The notes under the pieces are model-generated. The model was given only the letters and a program-made list of their open reading frames with translations. It was not told the origin of the DNA and ran no database searches. A DNA stretch of 64,000 bases, taken from the NCBI RefSeq assembly GCF_017741935.1, contig NZ_JAGHMH010000007.1, forward strand, positions 62,001 to 126,000, read 5' to 3'. The first letter of the stretch is position 1, and each line of letters starts with the position of its first letter. The DNA is from Rhizobium sp. 16-449-1b. Lineage in GTDB: Bacteria; Pseudomonadota; Alphaproteobacteria; Rhizobiales; Rhizobiaceae. The position numbers and the translations under genes are program-made. Shown one piece after another: positions 50,048 to 56,995 of the stretch.

Positions 50048-51610
50048 TTATGCCGCTAGGTTATTTTCTTCCGATCGTCTGTGGTTGTCGTTGGCTGGCA
50101 TTAGCCTATGGATGCGTTTGCCTAGCCACGCGAATTTCGGCGCGGCCCAGCTGTTGCCGAGGGCCTTGTAGCGGGGGCCATCCGGGCAATGGTCAGCAGT
50201 CTTCTTGCCCCAAGGGATTGCAGTGTAATCGTCGGGAAACCCCTGCAAGCGCTCGCATTCACGCGGCGTGAGGCGACGGACGGCACTGGTCAGAACGGCT
50301 GGGACACCTTCCGCCCCACCACCGGCCCGCACGGTCGCAGCCGTATCCGCAGTAGACTGGTTGTACGTGTCGAAGGCAAGAACATGGGGTTCATCACCCC
50401 CTCCTTGGCTAGCTCGCAGGGAGGTGGCTACCTCTCCACCGAGTTCCGCTGTTGCGCCACCGTCACGGCCTCTTATAGCAACTGTAACGGCAGGCATTAC
50501 GCCGCCATTTGCATGGCTTCCTGTGAACCCACCTGCGCGGAGAGTAGGAGCCAACTCTTCCGAAGCGTCTGCGCCGTAGTCTTTGGCCGTGAAGCAGATT
50601 GCAGGAGGATGAGCCTGCGAGTTCAACGGATGACACGGGTCGCCCGGCTTCGGTACGCTCCGATTGAGCGCAGAGGTGATCTGAGTGGTGTCGAATGCGA
50701 TGATCGGCGTCCCCCGACCAGTCCCGTCTTCACTGGCATCTGCACCTTCTGCCTTCAAGGTGTGGGCTACGTCGCCGCAGACTCCGACCGCCTGCGGCAC
50801 AAAAAGTGGCGCCCCGGAATTGATGTGCTGGTTCTCAAGGCCAAGTTTCTCACCGAACGCGGCGTTGAGTGTCGAAGCTACTTCTGCTGGCCATTCGCAG
50901 CCGCCTCCAACGCCACCCGCAGTTGTTCCGGCAACGTCCTTCCCCGCTTCTCGGCTCGGCGGAGAATACCGGCGCACGCCGTCTCGCTCAAAAAGAACCG
51001 CAGCGGGATCTGCCCCGTTTCCAAAATCTGCGACAACGATGACACGACGGCGTCGTTGGGCCACTCCGAAGTATTGAGCGTCGAGGACACGCCACGCGGC
51101 ACGTCCTTTTGGTCCAGAGACCATACCTGCACCTGGCCACTTTCCTCTTCTCGGCGGCTCGATGGCGGCATCTGCTCCCACAAGCCCGGCGAGAAAGCAG
51201 CCGAAGGCGTTGTCTTTTGTGCTGAGGACGCCGACGACGTTTTCCCAGACGGCATTGCGAAGTCCATTGTGAGCTGCGAGCTCATGGGCCAACCTCACGT
51301 ATTCGAGTGAAAGATTGCCGCGCGCGTCGGCAAGTGACTGGCGAAGACCAGCCACGCTGAATGCCTGGCAAGGCGTGCCGCCAGCCAGAATGTCTACACG
51401 TCCAAGTGTCGAGACGTCGATCTTGGTGAAGTCGCCAAGGTTCGGGACATCTGGATAATGATGCGCCAGGACCGCAGACGGGAACTTCTCGATCTCGGAA
51501 TACGCCACGGCCTGCCAGCCGAGCGGATGCCATGCGACGGTCGCCGCTTCGATGCCAGAGCATACGGAGAGGTATCGCAGGCCGGTGTGATTGTCGTTTG
51601 CTGGCTTCAC
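50048..51610 (-). CDS. DNA (cytosine-5) methyltransferase
   Basis: 520-residue C5 methyltransferase. Motif I is SVCSGIEAATVAWHPLG, motif IV GGTPCQAFSVAG with the catalytic Cys, motif VI WENVVGVL and motif VIII QRRRRVIVV. A long variable target-recognition region follows, then motifs IX/X (RLTPRECERLQGFPDDYTAIP; RYKALGNSWA). It protects phage DNA or changes regulation. It is bracketed by the motif: it begins MKPANDNHTGL and ends MPANDNHRRSEENNLAA. The GTG start overlaps the previous stop (GTGA). Confidence 0.93.
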   Translation of the reverse strand: MKPANDNHTGLRYLSVCSGIEAATVAWHPLGWQAVAYSEIEKFPSAVLAHHYPDVPNLGDFTKIDVSTLGRVDILAGGTPCQAFSVAGLRQSLADARGNLSLEYVRLAHELAAHNGLRNAVWENVVGVLSTKDNAFGCFLAGLVGADAAIEPPRRGKWPGAGMVSGPKGRAAWRVLDAQYFGVAQRRRRVIVVADFGNGADPAAVLFERDGVRRYSPPSREAGKDVAGTTAGGVGGGCEWPAEVASTLNAAFGEKLGLENQHINSGAPLFVPQAVGVCGDVAHTLKAEGADASEDGTGRGTPIIAFDTTQITSALNRSVPKPGDPCHPLNSQAHPPAICFTAKDYGADASEELAPTLRAGGFTGSHANGGVMPAVTVAIRGRDGGATAELGGEVATSLRASQGGGDEPHVLAFDTYNQSTADTAATVRAGGGAEGVPAVLTSAVRRLTPRECERLQGFPDDYTAIPWGKKTADHCPDGPRYKALGNSWAAPKFAWLGKRIHRLMPANDNHRRSEENNLAA

Positions 51611-51813
51611 TGCACGCCCTCCAAGTTTCCGCGAACGACGATCGATGTCTTCGTGCGGTATGCGTAAAAGGGCGGTCTGGCGCCCTTCATGTGAACAAAT
51701 GCGACCCCGCCAGCAAAGCCTTGCCGGTCTGGGTAGGCGGCCTGGAATTGCTTCGCGATGGCCACAGCATCAACCCAATGCTCTGGCTTGGTGTTGGTGA
51801 TTTTCAGGCCCAT
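51607..51813 (-). CDS. Hypothetical prophage protein, 68 residues
   Basis: Small protein starting MGLKITNTKPEHWVDAVAIAKQF and continuing AAYPDRQGFAGGVAFVHMKGARPPFYAYRTKTSIVV. The ATG 51813 overlaps the previous stop (TGATG), and its own stop overlaps the methyltransferase start (GTGA). It is coupled between DNA-modification genes, but no domain is recognised. Confidence 0.65.
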   Translation of the reverse strand: MGLKITNTKPEHWVDAVAIAKQFQAAYPDRQGFAGGVAFVHMKGARPPFYAYRTKTSIVVRGNLEGVQ

Positions 51814-52193
51814 CAAAACGGCGCATCCTTCAAAGCCTCACGCAGCCCACGCGCGCACCCTTCCCAGGCCGCCTTCACGAGAAGCCGCTGATTGAGCTCG
51901 TCATAGTGTGCGAGTTCGGTCAGCCCGCCGTTGTCCGCGATCCACTCGCCGACTGCCTCGACGCCGGCATCCAGCGCACGCAGCTCGTAGTCGTCGAGCC
52001 GGCGGATCTTCTTGTAGTCGTTGATTGACACGATGCACCTCCGGCAAAGGTATTGCGGATCAGGTTTCGGGTTGGGCGCCACGCCGAGTGCCACGGCACG
52101 CATGCCGCAGCAAAAGCACGTGGTTGGATCCCCGGCGGCGTCTACCGTCGGGGTGAAGGGTGTGGCGGATTTCTTTCCGGGGATGGCTGCCAT
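51813..52193 (-). CDS. DUF6511-like zinc-ribbon protein
   Basis: 126-residue protein with a treble-clef-type Cys pair arrangement (CFCCGMRAVALG...YLCRRCIVSINDYKKI), then acidic helices ending REALKDAPF. Proteins with this layout are frequent in alphaproteobacterial phages beside DNA-modification genes, and the function is unknown. It overlaps the adenine/cytosine-N4 methyltransferase stop (TAATG). Confidence 0.7.
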   Translation of the reverse strand: MAAIPGKKSATPFTPTVDAAGDPTTCFCCGMRAVALGVAPNPKPDPQYLCRRCIVSINDYKKIRRLDDYELRALDAGVEAVGEWIADNGGLTELAHYDELNQRLLVKAAWEGCARGLREALKDAPF

Positions 52194-53233
52194 TATGCGG
52201 CAGCCCGAACCGGCTGATTGTCGTTGGCCGCAGCAAAAAGATCGGCCACAGGCTGATCCTTCGTGCCGAGCGATGCGATGTTCTTCACGGCCTGCCGGAA
52301 GTAGGACGGCTTGAGTTCGAAGCCGACGCCCTTGCGACCCATCTCGACAGCCGAGTAGACCTCACTGCCGATACCAAGGAACGGCGTCAGGATGGTCTCG
52401 CCCGGCAAGCTCCACAGATCGATGCATCGCTCGATCACATCCAGCTGTAGAGGCGAAATGTGCTGCTCATCCTGCTCATCACGAGCGGACCGGTATTGCA
52501 GGGTTCTTGTTTGGCGAATGTCGCTCCATACCGGCGAGGCGTATCGCTGCCAGACAAAAACCGATCGCCACTGCTCGAAGCTCCAAGGCATGCGGCCGTC
52601 AGCAATAGTCTCGGCGGCGTGGCGATCGTATGCCTCGCGGCTGATATCGAGGCTCTCGTCACCGACCCACTGTTCGAACATGCCATCGACCGGCTCGATG
52701 TTGTCGCCGGGCTTGCGGAACGACACGATGTAGTCAGCCAGGCCCTGCCCGCTGATGCAGCTATCTTTCGTGATTTGCTTGTGAAGGAGCCGGATCGACT
52801 TAGTGCGTTGCTGGGCGACGACAGGATCCTTCCAGATGCATACCTCCGAATGGAAGATCCAGCCGGCATCCTCGTAGGCGCGAATGATCTCACCGCGGAA
52901 GTCGCGCATGCCGATGAAGCCATTTCTTCTCTTGCTCGTGGGCAGCTGCATGCAATGGACGCTGTGGATGCGGCCCGGCTTCGTGACGCGAAGCAACTCC
53001 TGGATCAGGAAAGCGTAGTGCTCCCAGAACGCGCCGCCCTCGTTGTTGCTGATGTCTCTGTCAAAGCTCGAGAACTTGTAGAGCCCCTCGAACGGCGGAG
53101 AGTGAATGCCGAAATGCACGCTGTCGCCGGGGATGGCCCGGATCAACTCGCACGAGTCACCCTCGTAGATGGCATAGTTGTCGGTGATCGTTTGGTTGAC
53201 AGCTTTGACGCCTGTCGTTGCGGTGATGGTCAT
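52193..53233 (-). CDS. DNA N4/N6 methyltransferase
   Basis: 346-residue site-specific DNA methylase of the beta (N4-cytosine/N6-adenine) class. The catalytic motif is FGIHSPPFEGLYKFSSFDRD, and the S-adenosylmethionine motif lies late in the protein (ETILTPFLGIGSEVYSAVEMGRKGVGFEL). The order catalytic-then-SAM fits class beta. It is a second methyltransferase in the same operon as the C5 enzyme, so the phage DNA may carry two modifications. It ends FAAANDNQPVRAAA. Confidence 0.88.
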   Translation of the reverse strand: MTITATTGVKAVNQTITDNYAIYEGDSCELIRAIPGDSVHFGIHSPPFEGLYKFSSFDRDISNNEGGAFWEHYAFLIQELLRVTKPGRIHSVHCMQLPTSKRRNGFIGMRDFRGEIIRAYEDAGWIFHSEVCIWKDPVVAQQRTKSIRLLHKQITKDSCISGQGLADYIVSFRKPGDNIEPVDGMFEQWVGDESLDISREAYDRHAAETIADGRMPWSFEQWRSVFVWQRYASPVWSDIRQTRTLQYRSARDEQDEQHISPLQLDVIERCIDLWSLPGETILTPFLGIGSEVYSAVEMGRKGVGFELKPSYFRQAVKNIASLGTKDQPVADLFAAANDNQPVRAAA

Positions 53234-53254
53234 ATTTGTCTCCTCGATGTGGTG

Positions 53255-55216
53255 TTAGGCGGTGAGCCATGTCGGGATCTGCATCGGTGTCTTCGGGTCG
53301 TAGCTCGCCTTTTCGCGAGCGCCCGCGTTGATAACCTGCTTGGTGATGTTGGCGGTGTGGAGCACCATCGCTGCGGCCATGCGGTCGGCATCCGCCTCCT
53401 TGCGGCGAAGGTTCGCCACGACGGCTCCCTCCGTTTCGGCTGCGATGAAGTGAGCCGTGACCTCACTCTGCTGGCCGAAGCGCCAGCACCTGCGAATGGC
53501 TTGGTAAACCTGTTCGAATGAATCGTTTAGGCCAACGAAAACCATCTGATGGCAGTGCTGGAAATTGAGGCCGAAGCCCATGATGGATGGCTTGCTAATC
53601 ATTATGGGCTTGTCGCCCCGAAGCCATGCTAGGATGCCGGCCTCCTTCTGATCTTCGGTCATCGACCCGCGCACCGAAATGCACTTGCCAGCGAAGGCCT
53701 TCTCCAAAGCCTCCTGCTCTGAATTAAGTTGGCACCAAATCAGCCATGGTTCATTTACGACTTTCGAGCAAGTATTCGATTGCTCGATCGAGCCTGCTAA
53801 CGCTGTCTTTGAACTTCCCAAGGCCGATGTTGCATGAGCTGCAGAGGATGCCTCGAACGGCTCCTGTGTCATGGCTGTGATCGACGTGGAGGCGATGCCC
53901 TCGCTTGTCTGCGCTTTTTTCGCCGCAAATTGCGCATCCTCCTCCTTGTTTGGCGAGCAAGGCGTCATATTCCTCGACACTGATCCCGAATTCAGCTCTG
54001 AGACGTCCATCGCGCTTGCGGATTGGATCTCGTCCGCGTGCGGCAGCTTTTGCGTCCTCTCGATATTCTTCGTCGGTAGCGTATCGCTCCCGTCGACGAG
54101 CGTTGACGGCTTCCTGCTGCTCTGGTGTTCGCTTGAACTTGTCGGGGTTCTTTTCGCGATATTCGCGCATGTACTCGGCTCGCCTTTCTGGGTCGGCTCC
54201 GTTCCCCTGAGTGTTTCGCTTGGCCCTGTATTCTGGGTCTTCTTTTGCGCGCTGCTTGCGTCGCTCTGCGTATTCTGGTTTCCACATGCTGCCAATTCAT
54301 CTCCAACGTTGCCAGTAACGATATAATATGCAGCGGCAATTCTTTCAAGTACGCTGTCGCGGCGAGCCTTGATGCGCTCTTGCAACGTGGACGCTCGCCC
54401 GCCGACTAAGTCAGTGGTCGCGACTTGCGCAGTCACCGTGTGGTGAACTTGATGGAGTGCCGGCAACTGGTAGGCGCCGTCGTCATACCCAAGGTCGGAG
54501 GGCTTGCGCAGCATTACGGCCCACGATGCCATCCAGCGCCAGAAATCGTTCTCGGCGTGCCCCTTCAATCGCCACTTCTGTGTCTCTCCGCCGTCGTGCG
54601 TGAAGAACGTGGCGAGCATGTCGGAGTAGGACATGATGCCAAGAAATTCCGCGTGATTGCCGAGCTCCATGTAGTCGTTAGGCGCGGGTGTGGCGGTAGC
54701 TGCAAGCCGGAACGGGATATCGTGACATGCTGCCACCAGCTCATTTCGATAGTGGCCGCTCTCCGACTTGAGAATGCTGCTCTCGTCCAGGATGACGCCG
54801 GCAAACTTCGAGAGGTCGAAGTGCTCTATCTTCTGATAGTTGGTGATGTTGATACCCGGGCCACACTCATCATGCGATCGGACGTGGCGAGCCGGTATGC
54901 CGAACTTATCCGCCTCGCGCACCATCTGAGCGGCGACGGCGAGCGGCGCGAAATGCAGGATATCGCCACCTGTGGCAGCGCTGACCGCTTGCCCCCATGC
55001 CAATTCCATCAGACTTTTGCCGAGGCCAGTGCCAGCAAACAGCGCGGCCCGGCCGCGCTTTAGCGCCCATGTGACGATGTCTCGCTGAAATGGGAACAGC
55101 ACCTCCGGCAGGTCTGGAATCTCTGAAAGGCCAGTCGGCGGATCCAAGATCGCCTTCCTGACTAAGAATGCGGCATACGCATCCGACTGCGCCAATGGCG
55201 CGACGTTCATATTCAT
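53255..55216 (-). CDS. SNF2-like DEAD/DEAH helicase interrupted by a 182-residue insertion
   Basis: 653-residue SF2 helicase. The N-terminal RecA domain has LFPFQRDIVTWALKRGRAAL, Walker A GTGLGKS, ILDESSILKS (motif II) and AATATPAPNDYMELG. The C-terminal domain has PWLIWCQLNSEQEALE, ISKPSIMGFGLNFQHC and QAIRRCWRFGQ (motif VI). Residues 308-489 are a Ser/Thr-rich insert with no domain, between VGDE and PWLIW. The same DNA encodes an HNH nuclease in another frame. Without it the helicase would be 471 residues. Whether the long form works is unknown. Confidence 0.85.
   Translation of the reverse strand: MNMNVAPLAQSDAYAAFLVRKAILDPPTGLSEIPDLPEVLFPFQRDIVTWALKRGRAALFAGTGLGKSLMELAWGQAVSAATGGDILHFAPLAVAAQMVREADKFGIPARHVRSHDECGPGINITNYQKIEHFDLSKFAGVILDESSILKSESGHYRNELVAACHDIPFRLAATATPAPNDYMELGNHAEFLGIMSYSDMLATFFTHDGGETQKWRLKGHAENDFWRWMASWAVMLRKPSDLGYDDGAYQLPALHQVHHTVTAQVATTDLVGGRASTLQERIKARRDSVLERIAAAYYIVTGNVGDELAACGNQNTQSDASSAQKKTQNTGPSETLRGTEPTQKGEPSTCANIAKRTPTSSSEHQSSRKPSTLVDGSDTLPTKNIERTQKLPHADEIQSASAMDVSELNSGSVSRNMTPCSPNKEEDAQFAAKKAQTSEGIASTSITAMTQEPFEASSAAHATSALGSSKTALAGSIEQSNTCSKVVNEPWLIWCQLNSEQEALEKAFAGKCISVRGSMTEDQKEAGILAWLRGDKPIMISKPSIMGFGLNFQHCHQMVFVGLNDSFEQVYQAIRRCWRFGQQSEVTAHFIAAETEGAVVANLRRKEADADRMAAAMVLHTANITKQVINAGAREKASYDPKTPMQIPTWLTA
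53751..54287 (-). CDS. HNH endonuclease (endonuclease VII-like) nested in the helicase gene
   Basis: 178-residue frame lying wholly inside the helicase gene in another frame on the same strand. A basic N-terminal part (YAERRKQRAKEDPEYRAK and similar repeats of R-Y/E-A) is followed by an Endonuclease_VII/HNH domain: YDALLAKQGGGCAICGEK, LHVDHSHDTGAVRGILCSSCNIGLGKFKDS. The zinc CxxC pairs and the DH-N core are intact. Start and stop (ATG 54287, TGA 53751) coincide with the ends of the in-frame insertion, so the insert is the nuclease gene. It is a homing endonuclease-like mobile element. Confidence 0.85.
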   Translation of the reverse strand: MWKPEYAERRKQRAKEDPEYRAKRNTQGNGADPERRAEYMREYREKNPDKFKRTPEQQEAVNARRRERYATDEEYREDAKAAARGRDPIRKRDGRLRAEFGISVEEYDALLAKQGGGCAICGEKSADKRGHRLHVDHSHDTGAVRGILCSSCNIGLGKFKDSVSRLDRAIEYLLESRK

Positions 55217-55267
55217 CTCGTCTCCTCAGACTTTGTGGTGGTGTCCCGCGCGTTGGTGGCGCGCGGG
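55217..55267 (-). promoter_or_regulatory. Start-associated leader with ACCAA-loop hairpin (for the SNF2-like helicase gene)
   Basis: Minus-strand order: eight-base stem CCCGCGCG/CGCGCGGG with loop CCACCAA (55245-55267), then CACCACCACA and GAGGAGACGAG before the ATG at 55216. Confidence 0.55.
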
Positions 55268-55277
55268 TTATTGTGGC

Positions 55278-55514
55278 TTACTGCATTCCGAGTAATTCTT
55301 TGATTTTCGCTACCGCCTTGTGAGGCGCCTCTTTCAGGCCAGCGTCGAGAGAGTATGACTTAGATCCCTCGTTCTTCCCAAGACCGTTCACGCTGACATG
55401 GTCCCATTCATTGACGATCTCGACCGTGCCGTCGTCTTTCTGGTCTAAGTACCACCAGTCTTCGTACTGGCCGAGATGACCTTTAGCTATGTAGTAGACT
55501 TGCGTTCGTGCCAT
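55278..55514 (-). CDS. Hypothetical prophage protein, 78 residues
   Basis: Acidic protein starting MARTQVYYIAKGHLGQYEDWWYLDQK, a beta-rich first half (DGTVEIVNEWDHVSV) and a C-terminal helix AVAKIKELLGMQ. A GGAGG site precedes the ATG. No domain is recognised. It stands alone between the coiled-coil and helicase genes. Confidence 0.65.
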   Translation of the reverse strand: MARTQVYYIAKGHLGQYEDWWYLDQKDDGTVEIVNEWDHVSVNGLGKNEGSKSYSLDAGLKEAPHKAVAKIKELLGMQ

Positions 55515-55573
55515 TTTACCTCCGTTGGTTGTTTACTTCTTATATGGAGGGAATTGGCACAACGCCAGATACG

Positions 55574-56305
55574 CTAAGCCGCCACCTTCTCATCAAAAAT
55601 GCGGAAGCCCGGGATCGAGCGAGCGCCAGCCCTCACCTGCTCTTCGGCGTTCCGCTGCGCCACGGCCAGCACCTCTTCCTTGGCGCGAGCCCACAGCCAA
55701 TCCATGGCGGCTTCCTCGTCGACCAGCTCGGCACGCCACACCGTGCGCAGTCCCAGCCCAGTGGTGGCCGCCTTGTCAGCTCTTTTGGCAGTCTTGGTTA
55801 GCGCTGCAGCGTCGGCCAACATGGCTTCGGCATCTTCCCTTGCCTGCAGGTTGCCGCTGGACGCGCGAATGGCTTCCTGTGCGGCAAGGGTAGCAGCGGC
55901 AGCCTCGGCGGCCTTCCTTGCCGCCTCTGCGGCCTTCTCGTCGGCTACTTTCTTGCGCCATGGGGCGAGCAGCGTGTCGAGCGTCGACTTGGCAAGATCA
56001 ACCTTGCCGCGCTTAGGCTGGATCAGAGGATTGAACTTGTCCTGAATAGCCTTCACCTGATCGTCGAGCGGCTTCTTCTCCTCGACGCGCAGAGCGTCGG
56101 CGCGCTTGCCGGCGTCGTGAATTTGATCTCTGATGCTTTCGATGGTGTCGTGCATCTCTTGGCTGTTGATCGGCTCGCCGTCGGCGAAATCCTTAGCTGT
56201 GTCGAAGAGGTCTTCGATCTCCTGCTTGATGGTTTCGAAGGGTGTCAGCTCGTCGAGGGCCGGGCCCCCGTTGTCGCCGATGGATGGGTTGCGGGCGGCG
56301 GTCAT
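55574..56305 (-). CDS. Coiled-coil prophage protein of the recombination module
   Basis: 243-residue highly helical protein: SIGDNGGPALDELTPFETIKQEIEDLFDTAKDF at the start (a beginning seen in many alphaproteobacterial phage proteins), then a long Ala/Lys coiled coil (ADEKAAEAARKAAEAAAATLA) and an ordered C-terminal part (LGLRTVWRAELVDEEAAMDWLW) ending FDEKVAA. Similar proteins accompany single-strand annealing systems and may be nuclease regulators. The ATG at 56305 overlaps the preceding stop (ATGA). Confidence 0.65.
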   Translation of the reverse strand: MTAARNPSIGDNGGPALDELTPFETIKQEIEDLFDTAKDFADGEPINSQEMHDTIESIRDQIHDAGKRADALRVEEKKPLDDQVKAIQDKFNPLIQPKRGKVDLAKSTLDTLLAPWRKKVADEKAAEAARKAAEAAAATLAAQEAIRASSGNLQAREDAEAMLADAAALTKTAKRADKAATTGLGLRTVWRAELVDEEAAMDWLWARAKEEVLAVAQRNAEEQVRAGARSIPGFRIFDEKVAA

Positions 56306-56922
56306 GCTGGCACCACGCGGTATGCGGTGATGCAATCACGAACTGGACGGTCGTGATCCCATGACCAAATTCCAGCCGGAGACGCTTCGCTGCTTGGCTC
56401 GAATTCAGCCTTGATCTGCACCAATATGTCCGGCTCGACCGGGCATTCGCCGCCGGCCCAATCTACCCATCCATCTTCGGCGCGCGCCGCCGCTTCCTCA
56501 TGCGCGACGATGTCAGCGTTCGTTGCCATGTTTTCAGGATGGAAGCTTGCCACGAAGCCTGGATAATAGTCATCGACGTTGTCAGTGCCGACTTCCAAGA
56601 CCACCTTCCCGGTTATGGCGTCGACCAACTCAAGGACGTCATCCGTGCCTGAGTACTCACCCTCTGTGCGGTGCTTGCCGACAACCTCGATCGACGGGAA
56701 GACGTTCTTCATCTGCGCTTCGTTTGCGATGGTCAGCGTGCGCATGGAGCTACGATAGCCATCGTTAGGATCCTCCACAGCTATGTAGACGACGCCATCG
56801 AGGCGGAATCGGCAGACGGACGATTCCTCGAAGCCGTCGCCGTAAAGCTCTTTGATCTGCTCGTTATCGAAGTCAACAGCGTCCAATCTTCTGCTGCCGA
56901 CGAGGTCGGTCAATTCGGTCAC
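56302..56922 (-). CDS. Hypothetical prophage protein, 206 residues
   Basis: Acidic protein starting TELTDLVGSRRLDAVDFDNEQIKELYGDG, with FRLDGVVYIAVEDPNDGYRSSM and a C-terminal WSWDHDRPVRDCITAYRVVP. It reads as a folded beta-rich protein of unknown type. It is driven by promoter P3, starts at GTG 56922 with the GAGGAGACTGAA leader, and overlaps the coiled-coil gene by four bases. Confidence 0.65.
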   Translation of the reverse strand: MTELTDLVGSRRLDAVDFDNEQIKELYGDGFEESSVCRFRLDGVVYIAVEDPNDGYRSSMRTLTIANEAQMKNVFPSIEVVGKHRTEGEYSGTDDVLELVDAITGKVVLEVGTDNVDDYYPGFVASFHPENMATNADIVAHEEAAARAEDGWVDWAGGECPVEPDILVQIKAEFEPSSEASPAGIWSWDHDRPVRDCITAYRVVPA

Positions 56923-56960
56923 TTCAGTCTCCTCAGTGTGGTGGTTGGTTGGTACGAATG

Positions 56961-56989
56961 AAACTAATCCACTATAACAAATTTGTCAA
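56961..56989 (-). promoter_or_regulatory. Phage promoter P3 with palindromic ACAAATTTGT operator
   Basis: TTGACA (56989-56984), 17-base spacer, TAGTTT (56966-56961), starting 7 bases after the helicase stop and reading toward the gene at 56922. Shares the TAACAAATTTGTCAAGAT box with P1 and P2. Confidence 0.6.
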
Positions 56990-56995
56990 GATGGA

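Noticed and set aside
53750-54295. Group I intron or intein in the helicase gene
   Set aside because: The insert is filled by the HNH frame, leaving no room for an intron core, and the nuclease is out of frame, so it cannot be an intein.
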